From the NCBI RefSeq assembly GCF_030499575.1, contig NZ_JASTLC010000001.1:4054001-4118000 (forward strand): DNA of 64,000 bases, read 5' to 3'. The notes below the pieces were generated by a model. That model ran no database searches and was not told the DNA's origin. It saw only the letters and a program-made list of their open reading frames with translations. This DNA comes from Streptomyces sp. DG2A-72. GTDB lineage: Bacteria > Actinomycetota > Actinomycetes > Streptomycetales > Streptomycetaceae. Below are positions 53,997 through 62,090 of the stretch, piece by piece; within the stretch, counting starts at the first letter, position 1; every line of letters starts with the position of its first letter. The position numbers and the translations under genes are program-made.

Positions 53997-54943
53997 GTGA
54001 TCGCCACCACCCATGCCCGCAGAGCACTCGTCGCTTTCATGGCCTCCGCCGCCCTGCTGGGCGCCGTCGGCGTACCCGCCGTCGCTGCGCCGTCCGCCGC
54101 TCCCGCCGGGCACTCCGGTTATGGCACCCACTCCGGTTATGGCGACTTCGCCCGCCTCAGCCACCAGAAGGCCGTCACCGTACGCGTCCTCAAGGGCCTG
54201 TTCGAGCGGGGCGACACCGGGGTCGTCGATCGCTACGTCCGCCCGGGCCTCATCCAGCACAACCCCCTCGCGCCTGACGGCGCCAAGGCGCCGAAGAACC
54301 TCGGTACGGCCCTCCACCAGAAGTTCCCGGACGCCAAGTACGACATCAAGCGGGTGATGTCCGAGGGCGACCTGGTGCTCGTCCACTCGAACGTCGTCAT
54401 GACGCCGGGCGAACGGGGCAAGGCGGTCTTCGACATCTTCCGATTCCAGGGCGGGAAGATCGCCGAGCAATGGAACGTGGCGCAGGACGTGCCCGAGACT
54501 TCCGTGAACGGCAACGACATGTTCTCGACGGAGAGTTGGCCGCGCACGGAGCAGCCGGGGCCGGCGTGGCTCACCGAGTACAACAAGAAGGTGGCCACCA
54601 AGGCCTTCGACGAACTCATGGTCCACAAGGACCTGTCGGCGATCGACCGCTACTACGGCCCCGAATACCACCAGCACAACCCGACCGTCCCCGACGGGGT
54701 GGAGGGCGCGAAGGCGGGACTCGGCGGACCTTCGAGGCCCTCCCGCAACTGGAGGTCTCCCGGAAGCGGGTGATCGCGCAGGGCGACCTGGTCGCGATCC
54801 ACCAGCACTTCGTGGAAGCACCGGGTGCACGGGGGCAGGCGATCGTGGATCTGTTCCGGGTGCGGAACGGGAAGATCGTCGAGCACTGGGACGTGATCCA
54901 GGCCGTGCCGGAAACGTCGGCGAACGACAACACCACGTTCTGA
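53997..54943 (+). pseudogene. Secreted tandem SnoaL/NTF2-like protein, frameshifted
   Basis: GTG 53997 with a weak upstream site. Signal peptide (MASAALLGAVGVPAVAA), then a duplicated HSGYG segment and two SnoaL-like units: VDRYVRPGLIQHNPLAPDGA .. EQWNVAQDVPETS and IDRYYGPEYHQHNPTVPDG .. EHWDVIQAVPETS. Frame 1 stops at 54773; one missing C near 54722-54726 restores the second unit to 54943. SnoaL-like enzymes include small cyclases and isomerases; function unknown. Confidence 0.78.
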
Positions 54944-54996
54944 ACGAGGCTGAGTGCGTCCCCTCTCCGATCATCGGACCAGTCTGGCAAAATGCA

Positions 54997-55026
54997 TGAC
55001 GCGTCACGTATATTCCTGATGTGTCA
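54997..55026 (+). promoter_or_regulatory. Pair of TGAYRYRTCA boxes before the alcohol dehydrogenase gene
   Basis: TGACGCGTCA at 54997-55006 and TGATGTGTCA at 55017-55026, part of a longer dyad (TGCATGAC..GTCATGCA, 54993-55030). Same box family as at 43252-43305. Lies 49 bases before the gene start. Confidence 0.75.
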
Positions 55027-55074
55027 TGCACGATCGCTGGTCCGCTCGTCGGGTCCTGTACGCGAGGGGCAACC

Positions 55075-55988
55075 ATGAAGGCCGTCACCGTCACCGCGTT
55101 CGGCACTCCCCCCGTCCTGCGCGAGGACGTTCCGGAGCCGACCACGGGGGCCTGGCAGGTACTGGTCCGCGTCCAGGCGTCGTCAGTGAACTGGCTGGAC
55201 GCGGACATCGCCTACGGCGCCCTCAAGGACATGCCCCCGCACGAGCTGCCGATCACACTGGGCCGGGACTTCGCCTGGATCGTCGAGGCCGTCGGTGAAG
55301 GCATCAGCGGGATGGAGGTCGGCGACGAGATCTTCGGGGCCGTACCCATGGCGGAGACCGTTCGCGACGGGGCCTGGGCCGAACTCGTCGTGACCGGCGG
55401 GCACACGCTGACCCGCAAGCCCGTCCCAGTCGACACCGCGACCGCCGGTGCGGCCGCGCTGACGGCCAGTGCGGCGCTCATGACGGTCGACGCGCTGGAC
55501 CTGGCACCCGGCGACACCGTCCTTGCCGGGGGGCGACCGGCGGGATCGCCGTACCACTCACCCGGGCGGCCGGAGCGACCGTCCTGCCGGGACGGCCCGA
55601 GGACAAGGAGTACCTGCGCGCCCTGGGCGCGAGCGACGTACTCCCGCGTGGAGGTGACCTCGTTGCCGCCGTACGCGGGAAACACCCCGGCGGGGTGGAC
55701 GCGTTCGTCGACGCCGTGACCACGTACGAGATCACGCCGTTCGCGGGAGTCGTCAAGGACGGCGGCCGTATCGCCTCGCCGACCTACGCCGCAGGTCATG
55801 GCCCAGGCCGCACCGACGTCGTGCACGGGTCGTGCCGCGAGACCCTCGGACGCGTGGCGCGGCATCTCGCCGATGGCACGATCACGATTCCCTTCGGACG
55901 GACCTACGCGCCGGCGGACGCGGCCACGGCGCTGCAAGCCCTCGCGACCCGCCACACGCGCGGCACGATCGCCCTGAGCATCGCCTGA
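55075..55988 (+). pseudogene. Zinc-less alcohol dehydrogenase/quinone oxidoreductase, frameshifted
   Basis: MDR superfamily NADPH reductase. ATG 55075 behind GAGGGG. MKAVTVTAFGTPPVLRE, SSVNWLDADIAYG, GRDFAWIVEAVGEG and DALDLAPGDTVLAG are in frame 1; then the nucleotide loop ATGGIAVPLTRAAGATV and the rest (GVVKDGGRIASPTYAAG, FGRTYAPADAATALQALA) are in another frame to 55988. The break is at the six-G run 55528-55533. No catalytic zinc Cys/His set, so the quinone-oxidoreductase group fits. Adjacent to the pirin gene. Confidence 0.82.
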
Positions 55989-56056
55989 ACCCGGTCCATC
56001 CCCCCTTCATCACCCGTCTCCTTTCGAGAGCCGGGCATCGGCATCACGGAGCAACA

Positions 56057-56965
56057 ATGACCGCACAGTTGACGGGTGAGCGCACACTGACCCGCATCAC
56101 CACCAAGCAGCAGCTGGGCCCCGACGCGCAGGTCGACGACAAGGCACTCGTCTTCGTGCCGACCGACCCGGCCCTGACCGATCCCTTCCTCGCCCTGGTC
56201 GAGGACTGGTTCTCCACCCCCGGCTTCGAGTGGCACCCCCACCGCGGCCTGGAGACCGTCACCACCGTCGTGGACGGCGTCCTGGAACACGGCGACAACC
56301 TCGGCCACGCCGGGGCGCTGCAGGCCGGTGAGGTGCAGTGGATGACCGCCGGGCGCGGCATCATCCACCGTGAGCTCGCCTACCGCGACGAGCACGCGCA
56401 CGTGCTGCAGATGTGGCTCAATCTGCCCGCCGAGAAGAAGCTGACGCCGTCGCGCTACCAGGACCTGACCAAGGCCGCCATGCCACGCGTGCGGACGCCG
56501 GGTGTGACGATCGACGTCCACGCCGGCACCGTCGGCGGCATCACCGGCGCCGCCGACACCCATCACCCGGTGCAGGGCGTCGTCGCCACCCTTGACCCCG
56601 GTGCCGTCTACGACCTGCAAGTCCCCGCCGAACACCGGCTGTTCGCCCACGTCATGACCGGGCGCCTGCTGATCGGCGGCCGAGAACTGCACGCCGGGCA
56701 GACCGGCTGGTCCGACCCCGCCACGGGCAGGAACGGGGACGACGGCGGTGCTCCGGCGGCCACCTCGCTGCACCTGGCGGCCGTCGACCCCGAACAGCCC
56801 GCCCGCGTCATGGTCTACAGCGGCACTCCCCTGCGCGAACCCGTCGCCCTCGGCGGCCCGTTCGTGATGAACACCAAGGTGGAGATCACCAAGGCGTTCA
56901 CCGACTTCCACGCCGGCGCCTTCGGCCCGGTGCCCCGCCAGGCCCGCCTCGCCTACGACCGATGA
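56057..56965 (+). CDS. Pirin family protein 2
   Basis: 302 residues from ATG 56057 (GGAG upstream). WHPHRGLETVTTVVDG gives the iron ligands, with WMTAGRGIIHRE, LQMWLNLPAEKKL and GGPFVMNTKVEITKAF; it aligns along its length with 44892-45863. Same arrangement as the first cluster: redox enzyme followed by pirin, with the same operator boxes upstream. Confidence 0.93.
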   Translation: MTAQLTGERTLTRITTKQQLGPDAQVDDKALVFVPTDPALTDPFLALVEDWFSTPGFEWHPHRGLETVTTVVDGVLEHGDNLGHAGALQAGEVQWMTAGRGIIHRELAYRDEHAHVLQMWLNLPAEKKLTPSRYQDLTKAAMPRVRTPGVTIDVHAGTVGGITGAADTHHPVQGVVATLDPGAVYDLQVPAEHRLFAHVMTGRLLIGGRELHAGQTGWSDPATGRNGDDGGAPAATSLHLAAVDPEQPARVMVYSGTPLREPVALGGPFVMNTKVEITKAFTDFHAGAFGPVPRQARLAYDR

Positions 56966-57039
56966 CCGGACGTCTGCGACACGGACCGACAACAACCCAG
57001 ACCACCAGAAGGACAGAAGGACCAGAAACAAGATCGGGT

Positions 57040-57277
57040 ACTCGCCGGCGCTGCCGGCGCGCTCGGCACCATGGCCGTGGGAGTGGGTGCCGGCCTAGGG
57101 ATGCCTCCGCGACCGCGACGGCATCCCCGGCACCGGCGGCCGCGCCGGTGACGTTCGCACCCGGCCGGGCTGTCCTCTTCCGCCGGGCAACCGTGATCAC
57201 CATGGACCCCCGTCGCGGGATACTGCCCGGCACCGACGTCCTGGTCCGCGGCACGGACCTGCCGGCCGCCGTCGGGC
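57040..57277 (+). pseudogene. Amidohydrolase, N-terminal fragment
   Basis: RVLAGAAGALGTMAVGVGAG (Tat-type leader core) followed, after a frame change near 57100, by VLFRRATVITMDPRRGILPG and DVLVRGTDLPAAVG, the first strands of a TRZ/cytosine-deaminase-type amidohydrolase. It ends abruptly where IS630 sequence begins. No metal-binding barrel remains. Confidence 0.7.
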
Positions 57278-57649
57278 GTGGTGGTCTGTCATGACGGCGA
57301 GAGGGACTACATCCGCCTGCTGGATGGCGCCCACCACCTGCTGAAGGCCCCGCTGATCGTGGTGTGGGACCGGCTGAGCACCCACATCTCCAAGGCGATG
57401 CAGACGCTCGTGGCCGAGCGGGACTGGCTGTCAGTGGTCCTGCTGCCCGGGTATGCGCCCGAGCTCAATCCAGTCGAGGGCATGTGGGCGCATATCAAAA
57501 GGAGCCTGGCCAACCTGGCCGCCCGCATCCTCGGCGAGCTGGAGACTCTGCTCCGCAGACGGCTCAAGACGCTGCAGTACCGGCACCGCGTCCTCGGCGG
57601 ATTCCTCGCCGGGACGGGCCTCACTCTCGACAGACCGGACCGACCCTGA
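57278..57649 (+). pseudogene. IS630-family transposase, C-terminal fragment
   Basis: 123 residues. APLIVVWDRLSTHISKAM carries the second catalytic Asp and PGYAPELNPVEGMWAHIKR the Glu of the DDE triad; the first Asp and the N-terminal HTH are missing. Joined directly to the amidohydrolase fragment. Confidence 0.85.
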
Positions 57650-57667
57650 AAACGCCGAAGTCCGTAA
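57642..57667. repeat. Direct repeat flanking the nitroreductase/TetR pair, left copy
   Basis: GACCCTGAAAACGCCGAA then GTCCGTAA; starts at the stop of the IS630 fragment. A copy with about four differences lies at 59266-59290, same orientation. Confidence 0.75.
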
Positions 57668-57722
57668 CCCACGGACAGCCGAAGCGTCGAGCTCCGGGCT
57701 ACGCCCAGGTCACTCCTCACTG

Positions 57723-58412
57723 TCAGCCGTGGAATGTTGTGGTCTCCCTCAGCGTGGCACGCTCAGTGATGATGTGGTTTACCGGTGCGGCGTCGTCGGC
57801 GTATCCGAACGAGATCCCGACGAGCAGTTTTCCTGTGGTGACGCCGAGTTCGGCGCGTACCTCGTCGGCGTAGAAGCTCAGCAGTCCCTGCGGGCAGCTG
57901 GCCACGCCATACGCGGTCATCGCCAGAAGTAGCGTCTGCATGTAGGCGCCGACGTCGGCAGCCAGCCGCGCGTTGTCCTGTTCGGCGACGAAGAGGAACG
58001 CGACATGCGGTGCACCGTAGAACCCCAGGCTCTCGGCGTCATATGCCGCGCGCGCCGCATGGTCGTCAAAGCCGATGCCCAGTGTCCCGTAGAGCTGGCC
58101 GCCGAAGGCGACCCGCCGCTCCTGCTGCACCGGCGAGTAAAGGTCATCGCTGTACGGGAAGTCGACCGACACGCGCCGTGCGGCGTGGGCCTCCTGAAGG
58201 GACGCCGCCAGACGGTCGCGCGACGCGCCACTGACGACCTCCACCCGCCACGGCTGCGCGTTGGAGTTGGACGGCGCCGCTCCAGCCAGCGAGAACATCG
58301 TGTGCATCGTTTCTTTGGGCACGGGCTCGGGCTGGAAAGCCCGCGTCGCACGTCGAGCACGGATCAGCTTCTCCGCGTAGCTGCTCAGCTCGGTGTGGTC
58401 GGACCAACTCAT
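57723..58412 (-). CDS. Nitroreductase family flavoprotein
   Basis: 229 residues. FMN-dependent NAD(P)H reductase: RARRATRAFQPEPVPKE, SLAGAAPSNSNAQPWRVEVV (FMN site), LLAMTAYGVASCPQGLLSFY and GISFGYADDAAPVNH. Likely cytosolic reduction of nitro or quinone compounds. Divergent from the TetR gene with a perfect dyad between. Confidence 0.92.
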   Translation of the reverse strand: MSWSDHTELSSYAEKLIRARRATRAFQPEPVPKETMHTMFSLAGAAPSNSNAQPWRVEVVSGASRDRLAASLQEAHAARRVSVDFPYSDDLYSPVQQERRVAFGGQLYGTLGIGFDDHAARAAYDAESLGFYGAPHVAFLFVAEQDNARLAADVGAYMQTLLLAMTAYGVASCPQGLLSFYADEVRAELGVTTGKLLVGISFGYADDAAPVNHIITERATLRETTTFHG

Positions 58413-58428
58413 GGGACTCCTCCTCGAT

Positions 58429-58488
58429 GTAAACGTTCCCGTTTACTTGAGGTGAGATAGTAGCCCCGCGCTCCGAGCAAAGTAAACG
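58429..58488. promoter_or_regulatory. TetR operator
   Basis: GTAAACG-TTCC-CGTTTAC, perfect 7-bp arms (58429-58446), 17 bases before the nitroreductase start, and an extra GTAAACG half-site at 58482-58488 before the TetR start. Confidence 0.75.
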
Positions 58489-58506
58489 CGACCGTATGCT
58501 TCCTTC

Positions 58507-59106
58507 ATGGGCACGATGGGTGACACGACGCGGCGAGGAGGGCGAGGCGCAAGGGAACGCATCCTGGCAGCCGCCGCCCGACTGTTCGCGGATCAAGGGA
58601 TCGCTGGGACCGGCATGGAGCAGGTCGCAGAGGCGGCACCGGTGTCCAAGCGGACCCTCTACGCCCACTTCCGCTCCAGGGACGAACTGGCGATTGCCTA
58701 CCTGCAGGCGCTGGCCTCGTCGGGGAACACCATGGAGGGTGTGCTGATCCGTGAGGACCTCAGCCCTCGCGAGCGGATTCTTCGCTTGTTCGATCAACCC
58801 ACCCCGGACACGGCCTCGGTGCGAGGGTGCCCCTTCATCGACGCAGCGGCAGAGTTCCCCGATCCGAAGAATCCGATCCACGCCTACGCCCGCGAACAGA
58901 AGCTCCGAATGGTGCAGTTGGTCACCGATCTGGTGGCGGAACTGGGCTGCAGTGAACCCGCCGCACTCGCCGAGCAACTGGTGACCCTCGCGGACGGAGC
59001 AGCCAGCCGTGCCATGGTGCTGAACCAGGCGGACTACGGCCAGCACGCGCGCGCAGCCGCGAAGACCCTGTTGGAACAGGCTCTCACGCCTCCCTCAGGA
59101 CGCTGA
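58507..59106 (+). CDS. TetR-family regulator
   Basis: 199 residues from ATG 58507 (ATG 58516 also possible; no Shine-Dalgarno before either, so possibly leaderless). HTH: ERILAAAARLFADQGIAGTG, VSKRTLYAHFRSRDELAIAY. C-terminal ligand domain with GCPFIDAAAEFPDP, as in the AcrR/TetR subgroup sensing hydrophobic compounds. Probably represses itself and the nitroreductase gene. Confidence 0.92.
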   Translation: MGTMGDTTRRGGRGARERILAAAARLFADQGIAGTGMEQVAEAAPVSKRTLYAHFRSRDELAIAYLQALASSGNTMEGVLIREDLSPRERILRLFDQPTPDTASVRGCPFIDAAAEFPDPKNPIHAYAREQKLRMVQLVTDLVAELGCSEPAALAEQLVTLADGAASRAMVLNQADYGQHARAAAKTLLEQALTPPSGR

Positions 59107-59196
59107 CTTGCCAACGAAGACGAACGCCGCCTGCGGCCAAAGCCAGGCCAGGTGCGTAGGGCTCCGTGGCAGCCGCTTCCTGCTCCGACTACGTCA

Positions 59197-59265
59197 TTCG
59201 GGATCAACCACCGCGTCCACCTCGGCCGCGACGACTACGTCCGCGTCGCTACTGTCGACTACTCA
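59197..59265 (+). pseudogene. IstA (IS21 transposase) fragment
   Basis: FGINHRVHLGRDDYVRVATV then DYS matches the C-terminal region of IstA (the usual pattern is RLGRDYYVRVDTNDYSVDP). 23 codons only; broken by the repeat at 59266. Confidence 0.6.
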
Positions 59266-59290
59266 GACCCTAAAACGCCGAAATCAGTAA
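59266..59290. repeat. Direct repeat flanking the nitroreductase/TetR pair, right copy
   Basis: GACCCTAAAACGCCGAA then ATCAGTAA; about 22 of 26 bases match 57642-57667. The pair encloses 1.6 kb. Confidence 0.75.
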
Positions 59291-59350
59291 AGACGCGCCA
59301 CGGCCGTTCCGCTCGACAGGCGCTGGTCAGCCCACTCTCTCGGCTGGGGC

Positions 59351-59470
59351 CGCCGCAAGGCACGCTCCCGCGCGGCCGAGCTGCTGGAGACCGTCGGCCT
59401 CGGCGCCGACACCGGCAAGCGGTACCCGCACCAGCTCTCCGGCGGCCGGCAGCTGGGGGTCCCCCAATAG
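59351..59470 (+). pseudogene. ABC transporter ATPase fragment
   Basis: [20 protein letters not shown] then [13 protein letters not shown]: helix before the ABC signature and the signature LSGGxQ itself. Walker A, Walker B and the rest are missing; stop at 59468. Confidence 0.7.
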
Positions 59471-59535
59471 CCCGAGGACGAACAGGGGGGCTAACCCCAG
59501 TGCGGCCCCCGCCCGCGCTGCCTACCGTTGAGCGC

Positions 59536-59976
59536 ATGACGGGAATGAACGCGCGGGACGCCGAAGTCAAGAAGGAACTCAACGCCACCCTGCAGGCTCG
59601 CAGGGAACTGGGCGAGGAGTACGAGTCCGCGCTGGTCGACTCGTTCCTGGAGAAGGTCGACCAGCGCATCGACGGCGCTGTGGAGCGCCGGGTGCGCCGG
59701 CAGCTCGCCGAGCAGCAGATGGTGGTGGCCCGGGACTCACGGTCGCCGAGGGCCAACGACTCCGACACCTTCGGCGAACGCTGGGGCTTCGGGATCGTCT
59801 CGCTGGTCCTCGCGGTACCGCTGTCCGCGATCGGCGGCGGCGTCGCGCATCTGCCGGGCCTGCTCGTCGCCTGGGCGGGCATCGTCGGCGTGAACGTGGT
59901 CCAGGCCGCCCGCAACAACCCCGGCCTGTTCCACCGGCGCCGCAAGTCCTCCCAGGACAGCGACTGGGAGGGGTGA
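59536..59976 (+). CDS. Small membrane protein with coiled N-terminus
   Basis: 146 residues from ATG 59536. A charged helical N-terminal half (KELNATLQARRELGEEYESA) precedes two membrane segments (WGFGIVSLVLAVPLSAIGGG; LPGLLVAWAGIVGVNVV) and a basic tail. It looks like the conserved integral membrane protein near the cystathionine beta-synthase gene in other Streptomyces; function unknown. Convergent with the SDR gene. Confidence 0.8.
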   Translation: MTGMNARDAEVKKELNATLQARRELGEEYESALVDSFLEKVDQRIDGAVERRVRRQLAEQQMVVARDSRSPRANDSDTFGERWGFGIVSLVLAVPLSAIGGGVAHLPGLLVAWAGIVGVNVVQAARNNPGLFHRRRKSSQDSDWEG

Positions 59977-59988
59977 CCCCGCGGGGCC

Positions 59989-60750
59989 TCAGGCCTGGCG
60001 GGTCGGCAGGACCATGACCTGGCGCAGGTTGACGTGGCGCGGCCTGCTGACCGCGTACGTCACCAGGTCGGCGACCTCCTCGGACGTCAGCGAGCCCACC
60101 GCGGCGACCATCGCGTCCAGCTCCCCGGCCCGCACCGGATCGGTGACGTGGTCACGCAGCTCGCTGTCGGTGAAGCCGGGCTCGACGTTGGTGACCCGTA
60201 CGTCCCGCGGGCCGACCTCGGTGCGCAGGCACTGGGAGAGATGGGTGAGCGCGGCCTTGGTCGCGCTGTAGACCGAGTAGTTCGGGAACGTCAGATGCGC
60301 GCCGATGGACGAGATGTTCACCAGGTCCGCGGTGCGCCCCTCGGCGGCCACGCCGATCAGGTCCCCGGTGAACGCCCCGGTGACCCGCAGCACCCCGCTC
60401 ACATTGGTGTCGATCATCCGCGTCCAGGCGGCGACGTCCCCCTGGTCGATGGGGCTCGGCACCATCACACCGGCGGAGTTGGCGACCAGGTCCACGTCTC
60501 CGTACGCCCCTTGGACGCGGTCCTTGGCGTCCGCCACCGACCGGTCGTCGGTGACGTCGGTGACCACGGCGAGGGCCTCGCCCCCGTCCGCCCGGATCTT
60601 CCCGGCGATCGCCTCCAGCCGCTCCCCGCGCCGGGCCAGCAGCGCGACCCGCGCACCCTCCCCGGCCAACTGCAGGGCGATGGCCTCGCCGATGCCGCTG
60701 GCGGCTCCGGTGACGACAGCGGTACGGCCGTTCAAGCTCTCGTACGACAT
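59989..60750 (-). CDS. Short-chain dehydrogenase/reductase
   Basis: 253 residues from ATG 60750. VVTGAASGIGEAIALQLAGE (cofactor), NSAGVM, NISSIGAH (Ser) and YSVYSATKAALTHL (Tyr-Lys). Closest by pattern to the NADP-dependent serine/3-hydroxy acid dehydrogenase-like group. The start has no strong upstream site. Divergent from the XRE regulator, which may control it. Confidence 0.93.
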   Translation of the reverse strand: MSYESLNGRTAVVTGAASGIGEAIALQLAGEGARVALLARRGERLEAIAGKIRADGGEALAVVTDVTDDRSVADAKDRVQGAYGDVDLVANSAGVMVPSPIDQGDVAAWTRMIDTNVSGVLRVTGAFTGDLIGVAAEGRTADLVNISSIGAHLTFPNYSVYSATKAALTHLSQCLRTEVGPRDVRVTNVEPGFTDSELRDHVTDPVRAGELDAMVAAVGSLTSEEVADLVTYAVSRPRHVNLRQVMVLPTRQA

Positions 60751-60894
60751 GAAGGACTCCCAGGTCGCGGCCGGGGCGCCTCCCCGGCGGCACCGACCAC
60801 ACTGGGCGTCCGCCGGCGCCTTACCCAGGGATGAGCTTTTCCTGGGTCTGGCAGAACCAGGTTCGCGAGCGCCCCAGCACCTACGCTCAAAGCC

Positions 60895-61731
60895 ATGGAC
60901 GGGGAACTCGGAGACTTTCTGCGCTCGCGCCGCGCCCGTATCCAGCCCGCGGAGGTGGGGCTGCCGTCGTACGGGCGGCGCCGTGTGCCGGGGCTGCGCC
61001 GCGAGGAGGTGGCGCAGCTGGCCGGAGTGAGCGTCGACTACTACGTCCGGCTCGAACAGGGGCGGGGGCCGCATGTGTCGGACGCGGTCCTGGACGCGGT
61101 GGCGCGGGTGCTGCGGCTGGACGAGACGGAGTGCGCGTATCTGCGGACGGTTGCCCGGCCCCGCCCGCGCCGCTCGGGTGAGCACCGCCCGCCCGCACCG
61201 CGGGTCCGGCCCGGCGTCCAGCTGATGCTCGACGGCATGGAACGCACCCCGGCCTACGTGCTGGGCCGCCATCTGAACGTCCTCGCCTGGAACGCCCTCG
61301 GCGACGCGGTGGGCGGCTTCAGCCGTGTGCCGCGCGCCGCGCGCAACCTTCCGCACCAGGTCTTCCTCGCTCCTGAGGCGCGCGACCTCTATCCCGACTG
61401 GTCCGCGGTCGCCGCCCAGGTGGTCGCCCATCTACGACTGGACGCCGGCCACCATCCGGACGACCCCGAGCTGTCCGCCCGGGTCGGCGAACTCTCCGTC
61501 AAGAGCGAGGACTTCCGCCGCCTGTGGGCGGACCACCAGGTCCAGGCCTGCGTGTGCGGCGTAAAACGCATCCAGCACCCGGTCGCGGGCCTGCTGACGC
61601 TCCCCTACGAAACGCTGGCGGTCCAGGCGGAACCGGACCAGAAGATCGTGGTCTACACGCCGGAGCCGGGTTCGGACACGGCGGAGCGGCTGGCGCTGCT
61701 GGGGAGTTGGGCGAGCACGAACGCCCGCTGA
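60895..61731 (+). CDS. XRE-family regulator with MmyB-like ligand domain
   Basis: 278 residues. HTH LRREEVAQLAGVSVDYYVRLEQGRG near residue 35-60 (written here in pieces: LRREEVAQLAGVSVDYY; VRLEQGRG) and a C-terminal domain with VLGRHLNVLAWNALGDAV and AACVCG-like GVKRIQHPVAGLLTLPYE. MmyB-type domains bind fatty acids in studied cases. The divergent SDR gene is the natural target; this pairing is common in Streptomyces. Confidence 0.9.
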   Translation: MDGELGDFLRSRRARIQPAEVGLPSYGRRRVPGLRREEVAQLAGVSVDYYVRLEQGRGPHVSDAVLDAVARVLRLDETECAYLRTVARPRPRRSGEHRPPAPRVRPGVQLMLDGMERTPAYVLGRHLNVLAWNALGDAVGGFSRVPRAARNLPHQVFLAPEARDLYPDWSAVAAQVVAHLRLDAGHHPDDPELSARVGELSVKSEDFRRLWADHQVQACVCGVKRIQHPVAGLLTLPYETLAVQAEPDQKIVVYTPEPGSDTAERLALLGSWASTNAR

Positions 61732-61769
61732 AAGAACTGCGCGCGGAGACGACCGCGAAAGACCTATGC

Positions 61770-61822
61770 GCGGGGACCGCCGCACCCCCGTTGCCGGGGG
61801 GCGGGACGACGGCGGTCCCCGC
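61770..61822. terminator. Hairpin after the XRE gene
   Basis: Perfect 13-bp stem GCGGGGACCGCCG/CGGCGGTCCCCGC with a 27-base loop that itself contains CCCCCG/CGGGGG. 38 bases past the stop codon; convergent arrangement with cystathionine beta-synthase. Confidence 0.8.
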
Positions 61823-62090
61823 GAGGGACGCGGGCCGGGTCAGGGCCGGGCTTGCGCGTCCTAGGCGTCCATGGAGGTCCGGGAGCCGCTCCGGAGGTCC
61901 TTGACGCCGTTCGGCGTCGGCCGGGGCGGGGAGCCGCTCCCGCCCTGCCGACACCCACTAATGTGCCGGACCCGTGTTAAGCGGGTGCTGCGCGGACGTG
62001 ACGCGCTCGTACCACTTCCGCGAAGTCCACGAAAGCCGTTGATCACCGCAAGTTCCCTGTGGCCACGGCCCGTTCACCGGACGTTCGCTG
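61823..62090. other. Convergent gap before the cystathionine beta-synthase gene
   Basis: No gene. Two smaller GC-rich dyads (GGTCCGGGAGCCGCTCCGG near 61876; GGCGGGGAGCCGCTCCCGCC near 61925) could terminate the leftward transcript. Confidence 0.6.

Larger units (their letters stand above)
59107..59535. other. Scrap zone of gene fragments
   Basis: 429 bases without an intact gene; holds the IS21 and ABC fragments listed separately, the right direct-repeat copy and a GGGGGTCCCCC motif at 59455-59465 like the dispersed repeat. Confidence 0.7.
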
